Source: an uncultured Collinsella sp. (lineage in GTDB: Bacteria; Actinomycetota; Coriobacteriia; Coriobacteriales; Coriobacteriaceae). From it: a stretch of DNA of 13,163 nt. A program made the translations under genes and the position numbers. Below are positions 6,672 to 13,163 of this stretch, in pieces (the stretch's first letter is position 1; each line of letters starts with the position of its first letter). The DNA lies in the NCBI GenBank assembly GCA_900550835.1, contig URTP01000042.1:1-13163 (forward strand), given 5' to 3'. The notes under the pieces were generated by a model. That model saw only the letters and a program-made list of their open reading frames with translations, was not told the origin of the DNA and made no database searches.

Positions 6672-6703
6672 GGGTGGCATCGAATGAAATCGAAAGGATC
6701 ATT

Positions 6704-7648
6704 ATGCCCGCGCTTATCACCCATCATCTGTTTGGCGAGGAAAGCATCGACCGTCTTCCGCAGGGCGTCATCACGTCCGATGAAGAGCGCATTGCCTTTA
6801 TCTTGGGCAACCAAGGCCCCGACCCGTTTTTCTTTCACATTCTGACACCGCGTGTTTCCGACTGCACGCTGCTGGCGCAGGTCATGCATCGGTCGCGCAT
6901 GTCTCGCCAGTTCGCGTGCCTGCGCGATGGCGTGTCGCATCTGCTGCCGCGCGACGCCAGCTTGGGTCGTGCCTTTGCGCTGGGCCTGCTGTCTCATTAC
7001 GTGCTCGACCGCAACGCTCACCCCTTTGTCTATGAGCAACAGTTTGGCATCGTGGAGTCCGATTCAGAGCTTGAGGATTCGAGCAGTCAGGTCCATGCCG
7101 TGATCGAGAGCGACCTGGATGTACTGATGCTGCAGCTTAAACGCGATGGCGCTACGGTTGACGATTACCCGCCGGCGGGCGAGATCGTCACCACCGATCG
7201 CATCAATCGCGTGGCCGGCGTGCTGATGAGCTATGTTGCCGGACGCGTGTACGGCATTGACATTCCGGCGGGGGAGTACGGTGCTGCCGTTGCCAATATG
7301 CAGCGACTTTACCGCGCGATTGAGCCGGCCGGCTCCGTAAAGACGCGCGCGATCTCGCTGGTTGAGGGCTTGGTGCACGACTACTCGCTGCTCGACGGCC
7401 TTGCCCATCGCGTGACGGCGGCGCTGCCCGAGCGCACCGGCAACCTGGGCCACTTGGCATGGAAGAACCCCTTTACCGATGAAGTCTCGACCGAGAGCTT
7501 CCCCGAGGTCTTTGACCGCGCGCTGCTCGATTACGAGTGCACGGTTGCCCGCTTTATCGAGACCGGCGATATGGAAGCCGTGACCAACCATGTCAATTAC
7601 AGCGGTCGCGTGCTCGGCGCCGACGAGGAGTTCGACCGCGAGGAGTAG
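6704..7648 (+). CDS. Zinc-dependent phospholipase C-like protein
   Basis: A 314-residue protein matching the zinc-dependent phospholipase C family (PF00882 type). Likely metal ligands follow the family order: His7/His8 at the extreme N-terminus (ALITHHLFG), Asp40 in GPDP, His98, Asp102 and His106 in SHYVLDRNAHP, and His131 and Glu135 in HAVIESD. Unlike the secreted clostridial and Bacillus toxins there is no signal peptide, and the N-terminal zinc-site residues begin almost at the initiator, so the protein is probably cytoplasmic. The C-terminal half (about 150-314) is mostly helical with no recognised domain. Start ATG 6704 has AAAGGA 5 nt upstream; the in-frame ATG at 6674 would add ten residues without a ribosome site. 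It lies 92 nt after regulator 1 and 101 nt before the MFS gene. It may hydrolyse a phospholipid or related phosphodiester; the substrate is unknown. Confidence 0.82.
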   Translation: MPALITHHLFGEESIDRLPQGVITSDEERIAFILGNQGPDPFFFHILTPRVSDCTLLAQVMHRSRMSRQFACLRDGVSHLLPRDASLGRAFALGLLSHYVLDRNAHPFVYEQQFGIVESDSELEDSSSQVHAVIESDLDVLMLQLKRDGATVDDYPPAGEIVTTDRINRVAGVLMSYVAGRVYGIDIPAGEYGAAVANMQRLYRAIEPAGSVKTRAISLVEGLVHDYSLLDGLAHRVTAALPERTGNLGHLAWKNPFTDEVSTESFPEVFDRALLDYECTVARFIETGDMEAVTNHVNYSGRVLGADEEFDREE

Positions 7649-7702
7649 GGCCCATGCGTGCCCCTTTGCCGAATCCTTACCGGCGCTTCTGGACAATTGG
7701 GG

Positions 7703-7708
7703 TACGAT
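7703..7708 (+). promoter_or_regulatory. Possible -10 element before the MFS gene
   Basis: TACGAT, with an AATT-rich stretch just upstream, lies 41 nt before the MFS start codon at 7750. No clear -35 accompanies it. The 101-nt gap (7649-7749) has no terminator, so the MFS gene could use this element, readthrough, or both. Confidence 0.3.
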
Positions 7709-7749
7709 GAACTAACTGCATATCGGGCGAATACGAAGGGTCCCTGTCC

Positions 7750-9000
7750 ATGAAATACACCAAGCTCGAGCGTAACTGGGTCATGTACGATGTGGGAAAC
7801 TCGGCCCTCGTGCTGCTCAATACCTCGGTGGTGCCCATCTACTTTAACGCCATCAATACCGGTGCTTCCTCGGCAGACCTGGTGGTCGCTTGGGGCAACG
7901 CTCAGACGATTGCCTCGCTGGTCATTGCCATGCTCATGCCCATTCTGGGCGCGCTTGCCGATTACGCCGGCAACAAGATCAAGTTCTTCTTGGGCTTCTT
8001 CCTCACGGGCCTGGTTCTTTGCCTGGCGCAGGCTATCCCAATGTCCGCCATGGCATTTTTGACTGTGTACGTGCTGTGCACCATCGGCCTCAACTCTTCT
8101 ATGACGTTCTATGACGCTATGCTGCCCGACATTACCACCGACGAGCGCATGGACGCCGTGTCCAGCTCGGGCTATGCCTGGGGTTACATCGGTTCCACCG
8201 TACCGTTCATCATCTGCCTGGCGCTTATCATGGGTGGCCCCGCTCTTGGCGTCCCCACCATGCTGGCAACGCGTCTGTCGTTTATCATCACCGGTGCCTG
8301 GTGGCTCATCTTTACCCTGCCGCTCATTCGCACCTATAAGCAAAAGTACGGTCGCGAGCGCGGTCCCCAGGACACCATCGGCCACATCGTGGGCGGTGTG
8401 TTCTCCGAGGTCGGACACACCATGCGCGAGATCGCCCACAACAAGACCGTGCTGGTCTACATGATCGCGTTCTTCTTCTACATCGACGGCGTGCACACGG
8501 TCATTTCCATGGCAACCAGCTACGGCTCGGCTCTGGGTATCGATTCGACCCAGCTGGTGCTGGCGCTGCTCGTCACGCAGTTTGTGGCCTTTCCGTCCGC
8601 CATCATCTACGGCAAGCTCGCCGGACGCGTGGGCACGCTCAACATGATTCTGGTGGCGGTCGCCGCCTACATGGGCATTGTGCTGTTCGCCGCGTTCTTC
8701 CTAAAGACCGCCTTTGAGTTCTGGGTGCTTGCCATTATGGTCGGCCTGTTCCAGGGCGGCGTGCAAGCGCTCAGCCGTAGCTACTTTGGCCGCATTATTC
8801 CTAAAGAAAAATCCAACGAGTACTACGGCTTCTTTGACATCTTTGGTCGTTATGCAAGCGTCATGGGCACCTTTCTGGTGTCGGTCGTCACCTCGCTGAC
8901 CGGCAACCCGTCGCTGGGCGTCCTTTCCATTGGCGTGCTGCTGGTTGTTGGCTTTATGCTGCTGGTCCGCCTGTCCCGCATGACTCAGGCGGCGGCGTAA
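7750..9000 (+). CDS. MFS transporter, UMF1/Atg22-like
   Basis: A 416-residue carrier with about 12 membrane helices. The N-terminal WVMYDVGNSA (10-19) is the hallmark of the UMF1/Atg22-like MFS branch, and the loop after helix 2 carries a variant of MFS motif A (GALADYAGNK, 68-77). A cytoplasmic segment of about 45 residues (roughly 195-240) joins the two six-helix halves, and the second half contains ALSRSYFGRIIPKEK (about 340-354), typical of the family. Start ATG 7750 has GAAGGG about 9 nt upstream. Family members include yeast vacuolar amino-acid effluxer Atg22; bacterial substrates are poorly defined, so export of amino acids or other small solutes is only a guess. It is the last gene before the terminator at 9125-9160 and probably shares a unit with the phospholipase-like gene. 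Confidence 0.88.
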   Translation: MKYTKLERNWVMYDVGNSALVLLNTSVVPIYFNAINTGASSADLVVAWGNAQTIASLVIAMLMPILGALADYAGNKIKFFLGFFLTGLVLCLAQAIPMSAMAFLTVYVLCTIGLNSSMTFYDAMLPDITTDERMDAVSSSGYAWGYIGSTVPFIICLALIMGGPALGVPTMLATRLSFIITGAWWLIFTLPLIRTYKQKYGRERGPQDTIGHIVGGVFSEVGHTMREIAHNKTVLVYMIAFFFYIDGVHTVISMATSYGSALGIDSTQLVLALLVTQFVAFPSAIIYGKLAGRVGTLNMILVAVAAYMGIVLFAAFFLKTAFEFWVLAIMVGLFQGGVQALSRSYFGRIIPKEKSNEYYGFFDIFGRYASVMGTFLVSVVTSLTGNPSLGVLSIGVLLVVGFMLLVRLSRMTQAAA

Positions 9001-9012
9001 GGCAACCGGGCT

Positions 9013-9042
9013 CAGTACAGCAATTGTGCCTATCTACAGTAC
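9013..9042. repeat. Short direct repeat CAGTAC in the MFS-glycosyltransferase gap
   Basis: ACAG/CAGTAC sequence occurs twice: CAGTAC at 9013-9018 and 9037-9042, starting 24 bp apart, just after the MFS stop. The first, read as TCAGTACAG, fits the LytTR half-site pattern at 8 of 9 positions, the second much less well. It could be a regulatory site but lies about 60 bp above the likely -10 of the next gene. Low confidence. Confidence 0.25.
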
Positions 9043-9102
9043 TCTTTTGGAAGTAGCCGCATAAATCATTCTGACTTCCGAGCAATGTTTAGCCCAAGTG
9101 GG

Positions 9103-9108
9103 TATGAT
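9103..9108 (+). promoter_or_regulatory. -10 element upstream of the glycosyltransferase leader
   Basis: TATGAT, one base from consensus, lies in the 182-nt gap (9001-9182). The 17-bp upstream hexamer (GAGCAA) is not a good -35, suggesting activator dependence. Transcription from here would start near 9115 and run at once into the terminator hairpin at 9125-9160. AATGTTTAG at 9085-9093 resembles a single LytTR half-site at 8 of 9 positions. Confidence 0.4.
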
Positions 9109-9124
9109 GGAATCAGCTAGGTCG

Positions 9125-9160
9125 CGGGGCGTCGCCTGTGTTTGGCGGCGCCCCGTTTTT
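9125..9160 (+). terminator. Strong intrinsic terminator / possible attenuator
   Basis: A 12-bp stem (9125-9136 with 9144-9155, one T-G wobble, 7-nt loop) is followed by TTTTT and GTGTT. It ends the MFS unit, yet it lies 125 nt beyond the MFS stop and only about 22 nt before the glycosyltransferase ATG, leaving no room for a promoter in between. Expression of the glycosyltransferase-kinase 2 unit therefore seems to need readthrough. Confidence 0.85.
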
Positions 9161-9182
9161 GTGTTGCAAGGAGGGTAAAGGT

Positions 9183-10370
9183 ATGAACGCCACGGTTGTG
9201 ATCCCAACATATTGGGCGGGCGATGATACCCAAGCAAACGCTCCCGGCACCTACGATCATTCGACGTCGCTCAACGCCGCCAACCCGGAACTCGATCGCT
9301 GCCTGACTTCACTCGAACAGGTGCGCGACATTCCGCGCATCATTCTCTTGGTGGTCTGTCCGGTTTCTGTCACGCCCGACGTATCCCATCGCGTGTACGA
9401 AATCGTTAATGCGCATCCCACACTTAAGGTCACCGTCGTTACCAATACTCAGGCTTCGCGTGTTGCCGACCGTGTGGCACAGATTGCTCCCAAAGGCTCG
9501 GGCGAGTGCGTGAGCCTGCGCGGCTACGGCGCCATCCGCAACATGGGTCTTGCCTGCGCGGCGGTGCTGGGGCACGACGCGGTTGTGTTTTTGGATGACG
9601 ACGAGACCGTCATCGATGCCGACTTTATGAAGCGTGCGACCTATGCGCTGGGCCAGCAGACGCGTCAGGGCCTGCCGATTTTAGTCAAGAGCGGATACTT
9701 TTATGATCGCGACGGGTCGCCGCTGGCTCCCACGGACAAAGCGGGCATTTGCCATCGCTGGTGGACCAAGCGTATCGAGTTCAATCGCTGGATGAAAAAG
9801 GCGCTCTCGGGCACCCGCATCTCGCGCTCCAATTACGTGTGCGGCGGCCTGATGGCCCTGCACGCCCGCGCCTTTACGCGCGTGGCCTTCGACCCGTTTA
9901 TCACCCGCGGCGAGGATCTGGACTACCTGTTTAACATGCGCATGTTCGGCTATGACGTGTGGTTCGATAACGAGTGGACCGTGCGCCACCTGCCGCCCGA
10001 GTCCGAGAAGCGCTCGCCGCGCTTTATGCAGGACGTGTACCGTTGGTACTACGAGCGGGCCAAGCTGACGTTCGCTGCGCACCAAAAGGAGCTCATTCCG
10101 GTTACGGCCGCATCACTCATGCCCTATCCGGGTCCGTGGATTTCGCGCGAGCTCGACGACCGCGTGCGCAAGACCGCCATGGTTCGCAGCATGTTTACCC
10201 GCGAGCACGAGGGGTATCTGCGCATCTGGCGTCATGGTATTGACGAGGCCAAGACCTATGCCCGCCAAAACGCCGCAAGCTACCTGCGTTTTCAGAGTTT
10301 CTGGCCCAAGATCATGGACGAACTTTGGCGCGACGCACAACTGATTAGCATCCTGGAGGGGGCTGAATGA
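9183..10370 (+). CDS. GT2-family glycosyltransferase
   Basis: A 395-residue protein with a GT-A fold. The N-terminal nucleotide-sugar strand is TVVIPTYW (4-11), a GAIRNMGL segment (117-124) matches the family's RNxG region, and the metal-binding DxD motif is LDDDE (137-141). RGEDLDYLFNMRMFGYD (242-258) supplies the acceptor-side catalytic acid region, followed by His269 in VRHLPPE. About 100 helical residues follow the catalytic domain. No membrane helix or signal peptide is seen, so it should act on the cytoplasmic face, adding a sugar to a lipid-linked or soluble acceptor; donor and acceptor are unknown. Start ATG 9183 has AAGGAGG 8 nt upstream and is preferred over an in-frame ATG at 9138, which lies inside the terminator stem. 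The stop overlaps the kinase 2 start by 4 bp (ATGA), indicating translational coupling. Confidence 0.88.
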   Translation: MNATVVIPTYWAGDDTQANAPGTYDHSTSLNAANPELDRCLTSLEQVRDIPRIILLVVCPVSVTPDVSHRVYEIVNAHPTLKVTVVTNTQASRVADRVAQIAPKGSGECVSLRGYGAIRNMGLACAAVLGHDAVVFLDDDETVIDADFMKRATYALGQQTRQGLPILVKSGYFYDRDGSPLAPTDKAGICHRWWTKRIEFNRWMKKALSGTRISRSNYVCGGLMALHARAFTRVAFDPFITRGEDLDYLFNMRMFGYDVWFDNEWTVRHLPPESEKRSPRFMQDVYRWYYERAKLTFAAHQKELIPVTAASLMPYPGPWISRELDDRVRKTAMVRSMFTREHEGYLRIWRHGIDEAKTYARQNAASYLRFQSFWPKIMDELWRDAQLISILEGAE

Positions 10371-11710
10371 TCGACCGCCGCGCCCAGCGCGATAATTCAA
10401 TTTCAATCTTTCGTATCATCGCCGTTGTCTGCGCCGTTTGCGTGTTGGCGTACTTTATCTTTGCCCTGGCGACTGGCATTGAGCCGATTGCCACGGTGAT
10501 TGCCTGTGCGCTGCTGTGCATCTTCCTGTGCATCTTTATCTTTTTGACGCTCAATCCCGATTCGGTACGCTCCCAGTACACCGAGGAGACGCTCTCGGTT
10601 GCCTCGGCCATGCTCGAGGACATCAAGGGCGGTCTGACGCAGGAATCGGCGCTTTTGGTGTGCCGGCGTATCCTGCCCGAGACACGTGCCATGACCGTTG
10701 CCATCACCGATGAGGGCAACGTGCTGGCCTGCGCGGGCGAGTTCGAGGAAAAGCTGCTGCCCGATTCGCCCATCCACACGCTTGCCACGCGCTACGTCAT
10801 TGAGCACGGCATCGTGCAGTCGTTCAACCGCGTGGTGGACGTGGTAGGTTCGGATGGCTCGCACAACCATGTTCCCGCCGGTATCATCGCGCCCATCAAG
10901 GTGGGCGACCGCACCGTCGGCACGCTCAAGTTCTACTACAAGACCCCGCGTGCCGTCGACCGTACCCAGTATGCGCTCGCCTCGGGTTTTGCCGAGATCC
11001 TGTCCACGCAGCTCGCCATCCACGAGCTCGAGGTGCAAAAGGAGCTCACGGCCCGTGCCGAGGTTCGTGCCCTACAAGCGCAGATCAATCCGCACTTTCT
11101 GTTCAACACGCTCAACACTATCGCGTCGTTTACGCGCACCGATCCGCTGCGCGCCCGCGAGCTGCTGCGCGAGTTCTCGTCGTTCTATCGCGCCACGCTC
11201 GACAACTCGGGGTCGCTTATCCCGGTCTCGCGCGAGGTTGCCCAGACCAAGCGCTACCTGACGTTTGAGAAGGCGCGCTTTGGCGAGGACCGCGTACTGG
11301 CGACCTTCGATGTCTCCGAGGATGTCGAGGACACGTTGGTCCCGGCCTTTGTAATACAGCCCATCGTCGAGAACGCCGTGCGGCATGGCATGGGCGATGA
11401 CGGTGCCCTGCGGATCGATGTGACCGTCCATCAAGACGGCGACGACGCAATCCTGATTGCCGTAGCCGACAACGGTGTGGGCATGGACGAGGGCACCGCC
11501 GCCAGGCTGTTTGATGAGCGCTCCGCCCGCCCCGATGCCAGTTCCCCGCAAGGCGGCGGCGCCGGTGTGGCCATGCACAATATTTCTGAGCGCATCCATC
11601 GCTTTTATGGACCGCACTCCTATACGCGCGTCGAATCGGCGCCGGGCAAGGGCACCAAAGTGCTCCTGCACCTTGATTTGTCAGAGAGCATCTTTGACAT
11701 TCAAGAGTAA
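10367..11710 (+). CDS. LytS-like sensor histidine kinase 2
   Basis: A 447-residue paralogue of kinase 1 with the same order of parts: membrane helices at about 13-36 and 41-61 with a loop of only about five residues, a GAF-like module (about 70-215, ending in IIAPIKVGDRTVGTLKFYY), His243 in NPHFLFNT as phospho-acceptor, N-box Asn336 in IVENAVRHG, G1 box DNGVGM (368-373) and a glycine-rich lid GGGAGVAMHN (396-405). All kinase motifs are intact. The ATG overlaps the glycosyltransferase stop (ATGA), with GGAGGGGG about 4 nt before it, so the two are likely translated together. Its partner is regulator 2, 72 nt downstream. The near absence of an external domain suggests it senses an event at or inside the membrane, or a cytoplasmic ligand. 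The signal is unknown. Confidence 0.93.
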   Translation: MIDRRAQRDNSISIFRIIAVVCAVCVLAYFIFALATGIEPIATVIACALLCIFLCIFIFLTLNPDSVRSQYTEETLSVASAMLEDIKGGLTQESALLVCRRILPETRAMTVAITDEGNVLACAGEFEEKLLPDSPIHTLATRYVIEHGIVQSFNRVVDVVGSDGSHNHVPAGIIAPIKVGDRTVGTLKFYYKTPRAVDRTQYALASGFAEILSTQLAIHELEVQKELTARAEVRALQAQINPHFLFNTLNTIASFTRTDPLRARELLREFSSFYRATLDNSGSLIPVSREVAQTKRYLTFEKARFGEDRVLATFDVSEDVEDTLVPAFVIQPIVENAVRHGMGDDGALRIDVTVHQDGDDAILIAVADNGVGMDEGTAARLFDERSARPDASSPQGGGAGVAMHNISERIHRFYGPHSYTRVESAPGKGTKVLLHLDLSESIFDIQE

Positions 11711-11782
11711 AATAAAAGGCTATGGGCTCAACGCCAAGCGGCGGATGCCCGGCGTAGTTTGTTGACGAAAGGTTTAATCCCT

Positions 11783-12499
11783 ATGCTGCGTGCGATGATT
11801 GTGGATGATGAGGCCCCGGCCCGTTCGGAACTTCGCTTCTTGCTCGAGCAGACGGGCAAGATCGGCACGATCACTGAGGCGTCGAGCGTCCGCTCCGCCA
11901 TTGAGATGTTGATGGAAAGCCGCGTCGATGTCGTATTTCTCGATATCTCGATGCCCGGCGCTTCTGGTCTGCAGCTTGCCGAGGCACTGCATAAGCTTAA
12001 GAATCCGCCGGCGATTGTGTTTGTGACCGCGTATAGCGATCATGCCGTCGAGGCGTTCGACGTAGATGCTGTCGATTACCTAATGAAACCGGTTGAGGAG
12101 GCACGCCTGGATCGCGCGATCGAGAAGGTCATGCAGCGCGCCAAGCCGGTTACGGACAGCAAAGTGACCATCGAGCGTATCCCGGTGGAAAAGGGCGGCC
12201 GCAAGGTGCTCATTCCCGTGGATGACATTCGCTTTATCATGGCCAAGGACGATTACTCCTGCATCTATACCGTCGATGATCGCTTTTTGTCGACGACCTC
12301 GCTGGCGCAGTTTGAGGCCAAGCTCTGCGACTTTGGTTTCTTCCGTGTTCACCGCCGCTATATCGTCAACTTGGCGTGCGTTACGGACGTCGAGACGGTG
12401 CCCTCGGGCGCCATCCAGCTGGGCATTACGGGCGTCGACGAACGCGTGCCGGTTTCGCGCCGCCGCGTCGTGCCGCTCAAGAAGGCCCTGAGTCTCTAG
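11783..12499 (+). CDS. LytTR-family response regulator 2
   Basis: A 238-residue receiver-LytTR transcription factor. The receiver has Asp8/Asp9, phospho-acceptor Asp54 in VFLDISMPG, switch Thr82 in FVTAY and Lys102 in DYLMKP, so it is complete, unlike regulator 1. The LytTR domain (about 128-235) contains FFRVHRRYIVNL and ends in VPVSRRRVVPLKK. Start ATG 11783 has GAAAGG about 10 nt upstream; an in-frame TTG at 11759 is a weaker choice. The 72-nt gap after kinase 2 holds only weak inverted sequence and no terminator, so the pair should be cotranscribed with the glycosyltransferase. A terminator follows at 12506. Likely targets carry paired LytTR boxes, but none could be assigned with confidence. 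Confidence 0.93.
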   Translation: MLRAMIVDDEAPARSELRFLLEQTGKIGTITEASSVRSAIEMLMESRVDVVFLDISMPGASGLQLAEALHKLKNPPAIVFVTAYSDHAVEAFDVDAVDYLMKPVEEARLDRAIEKVMQRAKPVTDSKVTIERIPVEKGGRKVLIPVDDIRFIMAKDDYSCIYTVDDRFLSTTSLAQFEAKLCDFGFFRVHRRYIVNLACVTDVETVPSGAIQLGITGVDERVPVSRRRVVPLKKALSL

Positions 12500-12505
12500 C
12501 ACACT

Positions 12506-12556
12506 GGCCCCGCAGCCCTGTAGACCCATCGTCTGCGGAGCCGTGGGGCCTTTTTT
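12506..12556 (+). terminator. Intrinsic terminator after regulator 2, with competing stem
   Basis: GGCCCC (12506-12511) pairs with GGGGCC (12545-12550), followed by six Ts. A second stem, CCGCAG/CTGCGG (12510-12515/12533-12538), shares two bases with the outer one. Both can form in part as an elongated branched hairpin, or they may compete. The structure ends the glycosyltransferase-kinase 2-regulator 2 unit. Confidence 0.8.
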
Positions 12557-12595
12557 GTATGTATCTGCCGAATCGTTTTTTGCGGAAGGGATCCC

Positions 12596-13063
12596 ATGAA
12601 CAGTGCAAGCGCCAAGCGTATCGACATCATCTCGGACACCCACGGCTATTTATCGCCTGCGCTCTTGGATGAGCTTGAGGGCGCAGACCTGATCATCCAC
12701 GCCGGCGACCTCACGTCAGAGATGGACTACGAGCACCTGTGCACCATCGCCCCTGTGCGGGCCGTATTGGGCAACAACGATTACTACCGCGACTACGGCC
12801 CCGATGTAGACCGTCTTGCGCTCTTTACCTACGAAGGCCTCAAATTCGCCGTAGCCCACTACCGCGAAGACCTTCCGGTGGGATCCGTAGACGTAGCCAT
12901 CAACGGCCACACCCACGTAACCAAAGAAGCCCAGGTGGGCCGCTGCTTAGTCCTCAACCCGGGCAGCGCCAGCTACCCCAGAGGCAGCCGAGGCCCCACC
13001 ATGGCCAGAATGCTCGTCAAAGACGGCAAGATACTGACCACTAAGTTTATTGACTTGGACTAA
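12596..13063 (+). CDS. YfcE/MJ0936-like metallophosphoesterase
   Basis: A small (155 aa) calcineurin-type phosphodiesterase with the family metal motifs in order: Asp14 and His16 in SDTHG, Asp38 in HAGDL, Asn60 in LGNND, His88 in VAHY, His105 and His107 in NGHTH, and the NPGS turn (121-124). It probably cleaves phosphodiesters using two metal ions in the cytoplasm; the natural substrate of this family is mostly undefined. Family members are usually somewhat longer and read THGH before a helix leading to GHTH. Here the motif is AHYRED and the helix seems missing, with only 17 residues between His88 and His105. Start ATG 12596 has AAGGG 5 nt upstream. The gene lies between two terminators, so it is probably a single-gene unit; its promoter is not obvious in the 40 nt after the upstream T-run. 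Confidence 0.88.
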   Translation: MNSASAKRIDIISDTHGYLSPALLDELEGADLIIHAGDLTSEMDYEHLCTIAPVRAVLGNNDYYRDYGPDVDRLALFTYEGLKFAVAHYREDLPVGSVDVAINGHTHVTKEAQVGRCLVLNPGSASYPRGSRGPTMARMLVKDGKILTTKFIDLD

Positions 13064-13071
13064 CCGCAACA

Positions 13072-13108
13072 AAAACGGGGGATGCACAACGCATCTCCCG
13101 TTTTCTTT
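13072..13108. terminator. Bidirectional intrinsic terminator after the metallophosphoesterase
   Basis: A 14-bp stem (13072-13085 with 13091-13104, one G-T wobble) around the loop ACAAC is flanked by an A-run on the left and TTTTCTTT on the right, so it can terminate transcription from either strand. It lies 8 nt after the stop. The remaining 55 bases of the window show no feature. Confidence 0.85.
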
Positions 13109-13163
13109 GAGCCAAAGGCAGAGTCCCAACAAGAATCTAAGACAACCCCGCCACGGAGAACGG

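Noticed and set aside
7597..8496. 299-codon minus-strand frame opposite the MFS gene
   Set aside because: The product is polar, His- and Gly-rich without a fold, and it lies opposite a typical MFS coding sequence. It is a shadow.

Overview
The window looks like chromosomal DNA from a GC-rich gut actinomycete, most likely a Collinsella-type member of the Coriobacteriia. This is an inference from GC content, codon use (many NNC/NNG codons), strong AGGAGG-type ribosome sites, and the combination of LytS/LytTR systems, an UMF1/Atg22-type MFS carrier and a PF00882-type zinc phospholipase. No rRNA, tRNA, CRISPR array or transposase gene was seen.

Layout. Bases 1-118 hold a compact REP-like palindromic repeat cluster with a perfect 28-bp inverted repeat, abutting the stop of a minus-strand, membrane-anchored C39-like cysteine peptidase (116-1117). 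A leader of about 350 bp without a convincing gene (1118-1472) separates it from a plus-strand block that runs to the end. The block has four apparent transcription units. (i) APC-type amino-acid permease and a highly codon-biased metal-dependent amidohydrolase, ending at a terminator (4392-4418). (ii) LytS-like histidine kinase 1, LytTR response regulator 1, a zinc-dependent phospholipase C-like protein and an UMF1-type MFS transporter, ending at a terminator (9125-9160). (iii) GT2 glycosyltransferase, LytS-like kinase 2 (4-bp ATGA overlap) and LytTR regulator 2, ending at a terminator (12506-12556). (iv) A small YfcE-like metallophosphoesterase, ending at a bidirectional terminator (13072-13108).

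How it may work together. The most distinctive feature is two paralogous kinase/LytTR pairs within 8 kb on one strand. Both kinases have two N-terminal membrane helices with almost no external loop, a GAF-like cytoplasmic module and a His_kinase/HATPase core. The two systems bracket genes for lipid or surface handling and transport (phospholipase-like protein, MFS carrier, glycosyltransferase). An envelope- or nutrient-sensing regulatory locus is a plausible inference, but no signal or target can be read from the sequence. Response regulator 1 lacks the conserved switch Thr/Ser of receiver domains, while regulator 2 keeps it, so the pair may have diverged in signalling. The first genes of units ii and iii begin within about 35 bases of the U-tract of an intrinsic terminator, with good -10 elements just upstream of the hairpin. 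This could be compact gene packing or leader-based control.
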